From Planctomycetota bacterium (GTDB taxonomy: Bacteria; Planctomycetota; Planctomycetia; Pirellulales; Pirellulaceae): DNA of 6,622 bases. Every line of letters begins with the position of its first letter. Positions within the stretch are counted from its first letter, which is position 1. The notes under the pieces are model-generated. The model saw only the letters and a program-made list of their open reading frames with translations. It ran no database searches and was not told the origin of the DNA. The stretch covers positions 1 to 6,622 of the forward strand of contig JAEZGD010000328.1 of the NCBI GenBank assembly GCA_023417165.1, given 5' to 3'. A program made the position numbers and the translations under genes. Below, piece by piece: positions 1 through 6,445 of this stretch.

Positions 1-1499
1 CGTATGCACCACTCATCCCGTGAATCAAGCTCGACCGCGCGGCGAGCATCCACGAGCGCCTCATCGCTGCGGCCTAGTCCTAGCAAGGCGCCAGCGCGAG
101 TGGCGATAGCGTACGCATTGGTTGACGACAACTGCAGGCAGCGATCGGCGTCAGCCAGCGCAGCGGAGTGATCGCCCAGCATCAATGAAGTCGTGGCGCG
201 ACCATGCAGCGATAACACGTGGTTGGGCGAAACGCGCAGCGCCGCATCGTAAGAGGATCTCGCCTGCGCGTAGTCTTCGCGGATAATCGCCGCATCCGCC
301 TGGGCGATACACTCGCGCGTCGCGTACCAGCCCTGCCCTTCTTTCCCGACGCTATAAGCCACACTGCCAAACATCACGAGACAGACAGTCAACACCGCAA
401 AGTCGCCCCATTGCCATGGCAAGCCAACCAGCCGGGCATCGTCCGCGGGCCGCTCAAGGCTGAAATAGGATCGGGCCTCGGGCGACGTTTGTCCCAGTAC
501 CCAACCTCGGCGCGTGCGCCATAACACCCACAGCAGGCCCATCAAGCCGAGCAGCGCGCTGATGGCCAGCGGCCAGGAGATGGAAAGTCCCTGAGAAAAC
601 GCGCCATCGAGTTGCATTCGAAACATGCCAAACGCCAGAGCGTTGTTGGCAAAGTGCAGCAAGATCGCGGTCCACAGCGAGTGACTGCAGAGGTAAACGA
701 TGTGCGCGATCAGGCCAAGGCAAAAGGCGATCGCGATGTGCCGAGGTTCAATATGTAGCACGCCAAATAAGACGGACGTTAGCAGCACGCCGAGCAGAAC
801 GCCGTAGCGCGCCACCAATCCGCGACCGATGCATCCGCGAAAGAAGATCTCTTCACAGAACGCCGGCAATACGCACCCGACCAGGAGCATCAGCGGCCAC
901 GGTTGCTCCGCGATGACGTAGTAGGAATACCAGTGATCGCTCACTTCGGACGAGGTCTGCGATTGCCCGCTGCCGCTGCCAGACGTGACAAGGCTCTCGG
1001 CTTTCAGCACCACGATTTGCAACAGCAGCGGCAACACTAGCGCGATCAGCACATGCAGTAACCGTGGCTTGAATAGCGCCATGCGCTGCATGGCTTGCGG
1101 GGACAAATAGATCCAACCGCACCATCCCATCACGCCCGAGCTGACCATCGCAGCGAGCAGCAGTAAGTGCTCATTGGTGAGCACCAGTTCGGGCGCGAAG
1201 ACCGACAGCAATCTGCCAAGCGGCGGCACGATCACCATCACGACGATGTATGTCAGCCAGGCGAGCACGATCGCTTCGAACAATCCTGGGCGTGGAAGCT
1301 TTGCCTCCGACGCAGATGCCTCTTGCGCGGCAATCTCGCTGGGAAGCGCTTCGATGACTAGCACTGCGGAGTCGGATGGTTGCGTCACTTCGTCAGCTAC
1401 TGCGAGCGATAGATCGAGTGGCGATCCACATCGCGGACAAGTTGCGTCGGCTGTGGCGTGAGCATCTTCCAACTGGCAATGAGGGCAGCTCGATGACAT
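1..1499 (-). CDS. CPBP-family intramembrane protease with N-terminal zinc ribbon and C-terminal TPR repeats (3' end cut by window)
   Basis: The 499 visible codons show three parts. Residues 5-24 hold CPHC...CPRC (Cys5, Cys8, Cys21, Cys24), a zinc-ribbon pattern, then an acidic/Ala linker to about 70. Residues 74-384 contain about eight or nine hydrophobic segments and all three CPBP/Rce1-like (ABI) motifs: EEIFFRG (Glu216, Glu217, Arg221), FGVLH (His249) and HFANN (His282, Asn286). CPBP proteins are intramembrane metalloproteases that use these Glu and His residues. Residues 395-496 form three back-to-back 34-residue TPRs, a protein-interaction module, and the frame is still open at the left edge. 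The ATG at 1499 is fixed by an in-frame TAA four codons upstream; no strong Shine-Dalgarno is visible. The gene follows the PEP-CTERM gene on the same strand but a terminator lies between them, so it is probably transcribed separately. The substrate is unknown. Confidence 0.9.
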   Translation of the reverse strand, partial: MSSSCPHCQLEDAHATADATCPRCGSPLDLSLAVADEVTQPSDSAVLVIEALPSEIAAQEASASEAKLPRPGLFEAIVLAWLTYIVVMVIVPPLGRLLSVFAPELVLTNEHLLLLAAMVSSGVMGWCGWIYLSPQAMQRMALFKPRLLHVLIALVLPLLLQIVVLKAESLVTSGSGSGQSQTSSEVSDHWYSYYVIAEQPWPLMLLVGCVLPAFCEEIFFRGCIGRGLVARYGVLLGVLLTSVLFGVLHIEPRHIAIAFCLGLIAHIVYLCSHSLWTAILLHFANNALAFGMFRMQLDGAFSQGLSISWPLAISALLGLMGLLWVLWRTRRGWVLGQTSPEARSYFSLERPADDARLVGLPWQWGDFAVLTVCLVMFGSVAYSVGKEGQGWYATRECIAQADAAIIREDYAQARSSYDAALRVSPNHVLSLHGRATTSLMLGDHSAALADADRCLQLSSTNAYAIATRAGALLGLGRSDEALVDARRAVELDSRDEWCI

Positions 1500-1551
1500 T
1501 CCGTCAGCTTAACAGAATGGTGGGGTGCATTTCCAATTTTGCGCTGCGCGC

Positions 1552-1586
1552 AAAAAAAGACCGCGGCACTGAGAACAGCACCGCGG
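1552..1586 (-). terminator. Intrinsic terminator of the PEP-CTERM gene
   Basis: Read on the minus strand, an 11-bp stem (CCGCGGTGCTG paired with CAGTGCCGCGG, nine Watson-Crick pairs and two G-U) closes a TTCT loop. It is followed after two bases by seven T. It begins 34 bp past the stop codon of the gene at 1620-2381 and ends about 50 bp before the start of the CPBP gene, so it separates the two transcription units. Confidence 0.9.
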
Positions 1587-1619
1587 CCACGAAGTGAGAT
1601 TTGTTAGCTCGCCCAAGTA

Positions 1620-2381
1620 CTAGGCGCGAGCGGCCATGCGACGACGGCGATACAACAGGCCACCGACCGCCAGCATCGACCACACCGCCAGGCTGCCTGG
1701 CTCGGGCGTGCTGAGCGCCGAGAAGCTGATGCCTGCAACCGTGAAGTCGTCGTTGGCGCCGGGCGCCCAAACGCTGACGGTGTCGCCTGGGTTGATGGCG
1801 ATGTTCAGCGACGACAGATCGTAAGTCACCATCTGACCGAGTTCGAAAACGAACCACGGATTCGAGATGGGATCGATCAAGTAGTCGATACCGTTGACCG
1901 TGATCATTACGTCGTCGTCGATCAGCAGACCGTTGGCGATGTTGCCGAGCGTGATCGACGCCAGCTTGAAGTCCGACAAGTGAGGCGAGGCCGCGCCCAG
2001 GGTCAGGTTCAGCGCTTCGCTGGCACCAAAGCCGTCGATGTTGCCAGGATTGGTATCGTTGGCCGGAATGAACCCGAAGAGACTGCCGCTGTAGCCAATG
2101 CCCAGGCCTTGGCCCGTAGGCGTCAGCGCCACGCTGCCCGGCGTGATCGACAAACCAAAGGTCGCCGAAGTCGCCGCAGCGCTGGCCGACAGGGTCGGCG
2201 CGGTCAGGCCGTGCGGGTTGGGGCTGATCACGCCGTTGGAATAGACATTGCCTGCCGGCAAGCTTCCCGACGTGAAATTGTAGGAAATGTTGACCGGGAT
2301 CGGGCTGGCCGAAGCCACGCTGGCCCCCAGGCCCATCGCCGCAACCATGCAGGCGAGTGCGCGCAAAACCATTGCTTTCAT
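1620..2381 (-). CDS. PEP-CTERM sorting-domain secreted protein
   Basis: The product is 253 residues. Residues 1-26 are a signal peptide (basic start, hydrophobic core, Ala-Ser-Ala near the cleavage site). Residues 27-222 are a beta-rich, Gly/Ser/Thr/Asn-rich extracellular-type region with no enzyme motif I recognise. The C-terminus is a classic PEP-CTERM tail: Pro226-Glu-Pro-Gly, a hydrophobic helix at about 231-243 and an RRRR cluster at 245-248. In this class an exosortase is thought to recognise the tail and cleave the protein at the cell surface; no exosortase lies in the window. The ATG at 2381 is preceded by AGAGGA (2386-2391) at good spacing; an in-frame ATG at codon 4 is the alternative. 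A sigma-54-type promoter lies at 2423-2438, and the terminator at 1552-1586 makes the gene monocistronic. The role of the mature domain is unknown; envelope or matrix protein is an inference. Confidence 0.93.
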   Translation of the reverse strand: MKAMVLRALACMVAAMGLGASVASASPIPVNISYNFTSGSLPAGNVYSNGVISPNPHGLTAPTLSASAAATSATFGLSITPGSVALTPTGQGLGIGYSGSLFGFIPANDTNPGNIDGFGASEALNLTLGAASPHLSDFKLASITLGNIANGLLIDDDVMITVNGIDYLIDPISNPWFVFELGQMVTYDLSSLNIAINPGDTVSVWAPGANDDFTVAGISFSALSTPEPGSLAVWSMLAVGGLLYRRRRMAARA

Positions 2382-2422
2382 AGCATCCTCTTGTGTTCCA
2401 ACGGGTGAGGCCCCCGCTGTAG

Positions 2423-2438
2423 AGCAATTGCCATTCCA
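2423..2438 (-). promoter_or_regulatory. Candidate sigma-54 (-24/-12) promoter of the PEP-CTERM gene
   Basis: The minus strand reads TGGAATGGCAATTGCT. The sigma-54 consensus is TGGCACG-N4-TTGCW: here GG and GC are exactly 10 nt apart, TTGCT is perfect, and only two of the twelve specified positions differ. The predicted start is near 2412, giving a leader of about 31 nt that contains the AGAGGA ribosome-binding site. PEP-CTERM genes in some proteobacteria are known to be under PrsK/PrsR and sigma-54 control, which fits. No biochemical evidence is available here. Confidence 0.65.
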
Positions 2439-2476
2439 GCTATCGTTTTTGTACAGATAGAACGCAAGCCATTGAT

Positions 2477-2490
2477 GTAAAAAGATTTAC
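2477..2490. promoter_or_regulatory. Candidate activator-binding dyad, proximal
   Basis: GTAAA-AAGA-TTTAC is a perfect dyad with 5-bp arms and a 4-bp spacer, centred about 71 bp upstream of the predicted sigma-54 start. That position suits an enhancer-binding activator of sigma-54. Site identity is inferred from symmetry and position only. Confidence 0.4.
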
Positions 2491-2525
2491 GATCCATCAA
2501 CTGCGACTTTTGGATACCTGCAAAC

Positions 2526-2541
2526 GTAAAGGCATCTTTAC
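2526..2541. promoter_or_regulatory. Candidate activator-binding dyad, distal
   Basis: GTAAAG-GCAT-CTTTAC is a perfect dyad with 6-bp arms and a 4-bp spacer, centred about 121 bp upstream of the predicted start and 50 bp (nearly five helical turns) from the proximal dyad. It sits within outer ACCTG (2516-2520) and CAGGT (2541-2545) arms. Half-site spacing is 2 bp wider than in the proximal dyad, so the two may not bind the same protein equally. Confidence 0.4.
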
Positions 2542-2598
2542 AGGTTAGCGCTTACGGATTCACGGCGGTTTACACCGCGAGCAGCGCGCTTCAGTAGC

Positions 2599-2607
2599 AA
2601 AAAAGAA
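2599..2607 (-). terminator. T-tract at the 3' end of rnpB
   Basis: On the minus strand the 3' half of helix P1 is followed directly by TTC and six T. The G+C-rich P1 strand plus T-run is the likely 3' end of the RNase P RNA transcript. No separate local hairpin is present, so termination would rely on P1 itself or on other structure. Confidence 0.55.
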
Positions 2608-3030
<423 letters not shown>

Positions 3031-3036
3031 CCATGC

Positions 3037-3065
3037 ACCATAGGGCATATTGGCTCCGATGTTAA
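3037..3065 (-). promoter_or_regulatory. Promoter of rnpB, housekeeping-sigma type
   Basis: On the minus strand TTAACA (3060-3065, 5 of 6 to TTGACA) and TATGGT (3037-3042, 4 of 6 to TATAAT) are separated by exactly 17 bp. The expected start, about 7 bp past the -10, falls at the first base of helix P1 (3030), which independently supports the RNA's 5' end. Confidence 0.7.
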
Positions 3066-3098
3066 GACGCCGTCCGAGGGGATTCGGTTCGCGAGTCT

Positions 3099-3107
3099 TG
3101 GTACAAT
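3099..3107 (+). promoter_or_regulatory. Extended -10 promoter of the Uma2 gene
   Basis: TGGTACAAT matches the extended -10 pattern TGnTATAAT with one change in the hexamer. No good -35 is seen at 16-18 bp. The predicted start near 3114 gives a leader of about 16 nt that just contains the AAGGAG site. It diverges from the rnpB promoter within a 99-bp intergenic stretch. Confidence 0.5.
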
Positions 3108-3117
3108 AGCTGAGGTT

Positions 3118-3123
3118 AAGGAG
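3118..3123 (+). promoter_or_regulatory. Ribosome-binding site that fixes the Uma2 start
   Basis: AAGGAG lies 6 nt before the ATG at 3130. It selects this start over in-frame ATGs further upstream, which lie inside rnpB. Confidence 0.85.
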
Positions 3124-3129
3124 CCAGAC

Positions 3130-3738
3130 ATGTCTATTGCGCCATTTTCCCCGACGACATTCGATTCGCTGGTGCTGCCGCCCGAGCCAGTCAAACGCTG
3201 GACGGTTGCGGAGTACCACGAACTGATTCGACTTGGTCTGCTCGACGAAGAGGATCCTTATGAACTTATCGAAGGCTGGCTAGTCACCAAGATGACGAAG
3301 AATCCACCCCATGATTCGCTCGTGAATTTCTTAAGCCAGTTTTTTATTCGCATCCTTCCGCCTGACTGGAGTTGCCGCGCTCAGTCAGCGGTGACGTTGG
3401 CCGATGGCGAACCCGAGCCCGACATCGCTATCGTGCGAGGCTCGCCCTTGGACTACCGCGGCCAACACCCAGGCCCCGCGCAGATCGGCTTGGTAATTGA
3501 AGTGGCCGACAGTTCCTATGCACGCGATCGTGGCATTAAACTGCGCTCGTACGCCAGGGCAGGTATTGCCGAGTATTGGATCGTGAACCTGCAACAGCCG
3601 CAGATCGAGGTCTACTCCGTGCCGAAGCCGGAGACTTCGGAATACACGATGCGTAAAGACTACGCGCCGGGGCAAAGCGTGCCCGTGGTGCTGGCGGGCC
3701 AGCCGTTTGGCGAGATTGCAGTAGGACCGCTTTTCTAA
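3130..3738 (+). CDS. Uma2 family (DUF820) restriction-endonuclease-like protein
   Basis: The product is 202 residues, the usual size for Uma2 proteins, which have a PD-(D/E)XK nuclease fold and are often multicopy in cyanobacteria and planctomycetes. Visible signatures are WTVAEYHEL (24-32), YELIEGWLV (44-52), PEPDIAIV (95-102, Asp98), LVIEVADSS (121-129, Glu124), the D-x3-K-x3-Y run at Asp133/Lys137/Tyr141 and AEYWIV (147-152). Asp98, Glu124 and Lys137 are the candidate catalytic set, so the core looks intact. The open frame extends upstream to 2812, but that part overlaps rnpB and is rejected; AAGGAG and the extended -10 support 3130. It is monocistronic and convergent with the gene at 3744. 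The cellular role of the family is poorly defined, and DNA cleavage is inferred from the fold. Confidence 0.9.
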   Translation: MSIAPFSPTTFDSLVLPPEPVKRWTVAEYHELIRLGLLDEEDPYELIEGWLVTKMTKNPPHDSLVNFLSQFFIRILPPDWSCRAQSAVTLADGEPEPDIAIVRGSPLDYRGQHPGPAQIGLVIEVADSSYARDRGIKLRSYARAGIAEYWIVNLQQPQIEVYSVPKPETSEYTMRKDYAPGQSVPVVLAGQPFGEIAVGPLF

Positions 3739-3743
3739 ACGGC

Positions 3744-5324
3744 TTAGCGCTGGCTCTTGCGTCGATCGCCACCGCCGCGGCGTTCGCGTGAAGTGTTGGC
3801 AGCGACCGGAGCCTCCACAGGCGGATCTTCCGCCCGGCGACCTCCCGGAATTGTCGGCGGCGGATCTCCCATGCGTTGTCCACCGGCCACATCGGAGCGA
3901 CGTCGCCCAAAGCCTGGCAGAATATCGGTAGCGCGGCGACCAAAACTGGCGACCGAATCGCTCCAGCGTCGCCCGGCGGCTTGGCCTTGTGGACTCACGA
4001 GAAACACCAGGCCCATGCCGGTGGCGAGCCCTCCGAGCAACCCCGCCGCGCAGATCATGCTGCGTCCCGGTCCCAGCGGATTGGTACCAAGTTGCGGTCC
4101 GTCAATCCGCGTGATTAGGCTCGCCGCCGATGCCGCAGCATGGCTCGCCCGCGCGTCGGCCAGGTCCTTGGTCGCTTTCTGCAGAATCTCTGTCCGCTGT
4201 TTCACATCGGTATCGAGATTGTTATAGCGCGCGCGCAGCCCGGCCAAGCGATCGAGGCGGCCTTCCACCACGGCGCGTTGATGTTCGAGTGAATCGAGGA
4301 GCGTGCGACTGATGCGAATGTCGGTTTCTAGCGACTTCACCGCCACGCCCAGTTCCGCCCGCAGGTCGCCCAGCACTTCGCGCTCGGCTTCGATGGCCGC
4401 TTTCACCTTGGGGTGATCCTTGCGCATGTTGCCAGATAGCTCGGCCGTGCGCAGCTGCGCATCAATGAGCCCGTCTTTTAAGCGTTTGAGAGCCGGCTGC
4501 GATTCCAGCAGGCGATTCGGCATCGCCGTCACCTGGCTGGCGTCGTCGCCCACGGTTTGCAGATGCTTGAGCTGCTCGACCTTTTCTTCGTAGGAGGCTT
4601 TAGCCGTGCGCAGGTCGTTCTTGATTTGCGTGAGCGAAGTGCGCAGGTTGCTTTCGCCAGTTCCCGATTGATTAAGAATGCGCACCTCGTGCAGATCGCT
4701 GCCGATCTCGGCTTCCAGGTCTTCGAGCTTCTTGGTGGCAGCGGCCAGATCGATCTGGGCAAGCTGTTGCGACTTGCTGAGTTCTTCGATCACGCCGCCG
4801 GTGCGTTTGTTGCGCAGCTCTTGCAGGTTCTTTTCCAACTGATCGCAAACTGCGGCCGTTAACGCCACTGCGCGGTCGCGATCGCGAGCTTTGACAGAGA
4901 CTTGAAGCACTTCGGTGCGGCCGAGTTGCGCGCCGCCGGGTGCTTTGATCGAGATGCTGTCGCGCAGCGCATCGACATCGGCGGCGCTCGGCCACGCGGC
5001 GCTGGTGCGACGCTGGCTCGGCGGTCCGACTTCGCGCAGCGCAGCGGTCAGCGCCGATTGATTGCGGGCGAGTTCCACCATCGTCTCTTGCGCGGTTTGC
5101 ATCGCATCGACGCTGCTGAACTTGCCTGGCTGATCGGCGACGCCTGCGGCTTCGTTCCGCACGTGCAACACCTGGGTCGCTTGCCACTCATCCGGCTTCA
5201 TCAACGCATAGCCGAGCGCGGATAAGGTCATCACTGCCGCCGGCGTGACCCAAAATCGCCAGTACACGCGCAGCGATTGTGCGAACTGCAAAACGTGCGT
5301 TACCAAGGGAGGCGTTGTCGACAT
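3744..5324 (-). CDS. Wzz/GumC-type polysaccharide co-polymerase (chain-length determinant), no kinase domain
   Basis: The product is 526 residues. Layout: a short cytoplasmic start; a first membrane helix at about 24-42; a long exported region rich in coiled coil (about 160-260 and 280-395) with the HP motif (DHPKV, 303-307) seen in GumC-like proteins; a Pro-rich segment (Pro410, Pro416, Pro419); a second helix at about 422-443; and an 83-residue cytoplasmic tail. Two helices flanking a coiled-coil domain define the family, which controls chain length or export of surface polysaccharide in the inner membrane. There is no Walker A motif or Tyr cluster, so no fused BY-kinase. The tail is unusual, with several GRRxxD copies. 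The start is taken at 5324 because AAAGG precedes it by 6 nt; an in-frame extension to 5522 adds 66 residues without family features. The stop is 5 bp from the convergent Uma2 stop. No glycosyltransferase or polymerase gene is in view. Confidence 0.85.
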   Translation of the reverse strand: MSTTPPLVTHVLQFAQSLRVYWRFWVTPAAVMTLSALGYALMKPDEWQATQVLHVRNEAAGVADQPGKFSSVDAMQTAQETMVELARNQSALTAALREVGPPSQRRTSAAWPSAADVDALRDSISIKAPGGAQLGRTEVLQVSVKARDRDRAVALTAAVCDQLEKNLQELRNKRTGGVIEELSKSQQLAQIDLAAATKKLEDLEAEIGSDLHEVRILNQSGTGESNLRTSLTQIKNDLRTAKASYEEKVEQLKHLQTVGDDASQVTAMPNRLLESQPALKRLKDGLIDAQLRTAELSGNMRKDHPKVKAAIEAEREVLGDLRAELGVAVKSLETDIRISRTLLDSLEHQRAVVEGRLDRLAGLRARYNNLDTDVKQRTEILQKATKDLADARASHAAASAASLITRIDGPQLGTNPLGPGRSMICAAGLLGGLATGMGLVFLVSPQGQAAGRRWSDSVASFGRRATDILPGFGRRRSDVAGGQRMGDPPPTIPGGRRAEDPPVEAPVAANTSRERRGGGDRRKSQR

Positions 5325-5330
5325 GCGAAG

Positions 5331-5335
5331 CCTTT
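5331..5335 (-). promoter_or_regulatory. Ribosome-binding site that fixes the Wzz-like start
   Basis: On the minus strand AAAGG lies 6 nt before the ATG at 5324. It supports this start over in-frame ATGs at 5522 and elsewhere upstream. Confidence 0.6.
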
Positions 5336-5634
5336 CGAGCACCATAAGTGCGCAGAACGTGCGGACTACTGCGCCGCAAATATAGAACGCAACTAACGCC
5401 CTGGCGTCGACAAATGGGGCTGTGCCGCTGGCAACGTTCGTTCGCAATGTACGCCCGGCGTTCAACGCTCTGCCGCCTTGCCAAAATGTCATCTTCCCAA
5501 GCGATCCGGCTTCCTGTCGCAACTATCGATTGGTAAGCAGGTTACGACTTTTCAGTTGGCATAGCTTCTAGTTCGGGCGCGACAGTTGCAGCGATTTTGA
5601 GTGTTCGTCACGGATGTGCGGACGGTGTTTCCTT

Positions 5635-5666
5635 ATTCCGGGTGGCCGAAGAACGGCAGCCGGAAT
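5635..5666 (+). promoter_or_regulatory. Leader hairpin upstream of the secreted-protein gene
   Basis: ATTCCGG (5635-5641) pairs perfectly with CCGGAAT (5660-5666), and inside it GCCG (5645-5648) pairs with CGGC (5654-5657) around an AAGAA loop. A small GTG/AG internal loop separates the stems. No T-run follows on either strand, so it is not a terminator. It ends 9 nt before the GGCGGAG ribosome-binding site and may protect or regulate the mRNA. Confidence 0.45.
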
Positions 5667-5675
5667 TCCTCTCCA

Positions 5676-5682
5676 GGCGGAG
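5676..5682 (+). promoter_or_regulatory. Ribosome-binding site that chooses between two starts
   Basis: GGCGGAG ends 7 nt before the ATG at 5690 but only 1 nt before the ATG at 5684. Spacing favours 5690 as the start of the secreted protein. Confidence 0.65.
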
Positions 5683-5689
5683 CATGATC

Positions 5690-6244
5690 ATGAGACAGAC
5701 GTGGAAACAACTAGTAGCTGGGATCATGAGTCTAGCATTGGTCTTGCCGGCGGCCGTCGCCTTCTCGCAAGACGATCGGCCCATTGAACCCACGCCAGCA
5801 CGCGATGCCGTGCGCAATGAAGTGGATCGTAATGTTGACCGCAACCTCGATCGGCGTGTCGAGTCGCCCACCCAGGCGTCGCCAAGCGATATGCCGGCTC
5901 CGATACCGATGGCTGAACCGGCGCACGGCCGCCAGATGCATGCCATGCCGCGCCAACATATGAGTAATCCGTGCTGCTGCGGCAACAACATGGTTTACTC
6001 GCGAGGTTATGCCAACGCACAAGCCATGCCTCGCAGTGGCTATCGCAGCTATTCGTATCAGGCGGATGGCGGCGCGGTCTATGCAGCACCCATGCCGGCG
6101 CGCAGCTATGACACGTACTATGGCGGCGGCTATGGGCACGGCGGCACCTACAATGGCGCGAACTGGGATCGCCATCACGAAAGTGACCGCACTAACTTCA
6201 GCGGCAGCTATGGCAGCAAAGCCTCGCTTTATTCTGGTCGATAA
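5690..6244 (+). CDS. Secreted Gly/Tyr-rich protein of unknown function
   Basis: I do not recognise a family. The 184-residue product starts with a signal peptide (MRQTWK, then a hydrophobic stretch to AVAFS, cleavage near 26). Residues 28-58 are charged and contain a repeated DRN/DR pattern. Residues 68-101 are rich in Pro, Met and His and include Met83, His84, Met86, His90, Met91 and a Cys95-Cys96-Cys97 cluster. Residues 103-184 are Gly/Ser/Tyr-rich low complexity with 13 Tyr. The composition suggests an envelope or extracellular structural protein, and the Met/His/Cys patch could bind metal; both are inference. The start at 5690 is chosen by ribosome-binding-site spacing; the frame opens as far up as 5597, but the added residues have no signal-peptide character. 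A strong terminator follows 18 bp past the stop, so it is the last or only gene of its transcript. Confidence 0.75.
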   Translation: MRQTWKQLVAGIMSLALVLPAAVAFSQDDRPIEPTPARDAVRNEVDRNVDRNLDRRVESPTQASPSDMPAPIPMAEPAHGRQMHAMPRQHMSNPCCCGNNMVYSRGYANAQAMPRSGYRSYSYQADGGAVYAAPMPARSYDTYYGGGYGHGGTYNGANWDRHHESDRTNFSGSYGSKASLYSGR

Positions 6245-6261
6245 TAGCGCCGCGCAATCGT

Positions 6262-6306
6262 CACGACCGAAGCAGGCCCACGCGTGCTTCGGTCGTGCTG
6301 TTTCTT
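6262..6306 (+). terminator. Intrinsic terminator of the secreted-protein gene
   Basis: CACGACCGAAGCA (6262-6274) and TGCTTCGGTCGTG (6285-6297) form a perfect 13-bp stem with a 10-nt loop, followed by CTG and TTTCTT. It isolates the upstream gene from clpV. Confidence 0.9.
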
Positions 6307-6392
6307 GACCAACGCTAAGGTCGCTATAACCCGCGTGATGCCTCTGCTCTGAAAAGTCTCACAAGAACGAGCTACTCTGCGGCCGATTGGGA

Positions 6393-6404
6393 AGGAACAT
6401 TCCT
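6393..6404. promoter_or_regulatory. Short dyad in the clpV leader region
   Basis: AGGAA-CA-TTCCT is a perfect dyad with 5-bp arms, about 42 bp before the clpV start. It could be an operator, but a short palindrome of this kind also arises by chance. Confidence 0.2.
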
Positions 6405-6415
6405 GATTGCGCCAC

Positions 6416-6445
6416 GGACGGTCGCCACCCCTAGCGGAGCCGTCC
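6416..6445 (+). promoter_or_regulatory. Hairpin enclosing the clpV ribosome-binding site
   Basis: GGACGG (6416-6421) pairs perfectly with CCGTCC (6440-6445), which ends at the base before the clpV ATG. An inner CGC (6423-6425) can pair with GCG (6434-6436), and the GCGGAG Shine-Dalgarno (6434-6439) lies within the structure. This could limit translation until it opens. Confidence 0.4.

Larger units (their letters stand above)
5325..5689. other. Divergent intergenic region of 365 bp
   Basis: This stretch separates the Wzz-like gene (minus) from the secreted-protein gene (plus) and should hold both promoters. I see an AT-rich TATATT on the minus strand (5379-5384), but without a -35 at proper spacing, and no convincing promoter for the plus-strand gene. 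Short open frames here lack ribosome-binding sites or family signatures. The only clear structure is the hairpin at 5635-5666. Confidence 0.6.

Noticed and set aside
1504..2427. Long minus-strand frame overlapping the PEP-CTERM gene in another frame
   Set aside because: Its translation is Arg/Gln/Gly-rich with no family signature, and it runs through the terminator at 1552-1586; the overlapping frame has a signal peptide and PEP-CTERM tail.
2565..2578. GCGGT-TTAC-ACCGC hairpin downstream of rnpB as a terminator or third activator site
   Set aside because: The stem is only 5 bp with no following T-run, and it contains just one GTAAA half-site.
3757..4862. Plus-strand open frames opposite the Wzz-like gene
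   Set aside because: They are complements of a G+C-rich coding region with Arg/Pro-rich translations; the minus strand shows coherent family structure.
5325..5522. N-terminal extension of the Wzz-like protein to the ATG at 5522
   Set aside because: The extra 66 residues carry no family feature, and the ATG at 5324 has a well-spaced AAAGG and begins just before the first membrane helix as expected.
5597..5689. Upstream start for the secreted protein
   Set aside because: It would bury the signal peptide behind about 31 charged residues and translate through the leader hairpin; GGCGGAG supports 5690.
5724..6178. Several minus-strand and alternative-frame open frames over the secreted-protein gene
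   Set aside because: They have compositionally skewed translations without ribosome-binding sites; the plus-strand frame has a signal peptide, ribosome-binding site and terminator.
6305..6330. TTGACC...TATAAC as a clpV promoter
   Set aside because: The spacer is only 14 bp, too short for a standard -35/-10 pair; TATAAC alone is kept only as a weak possibility.
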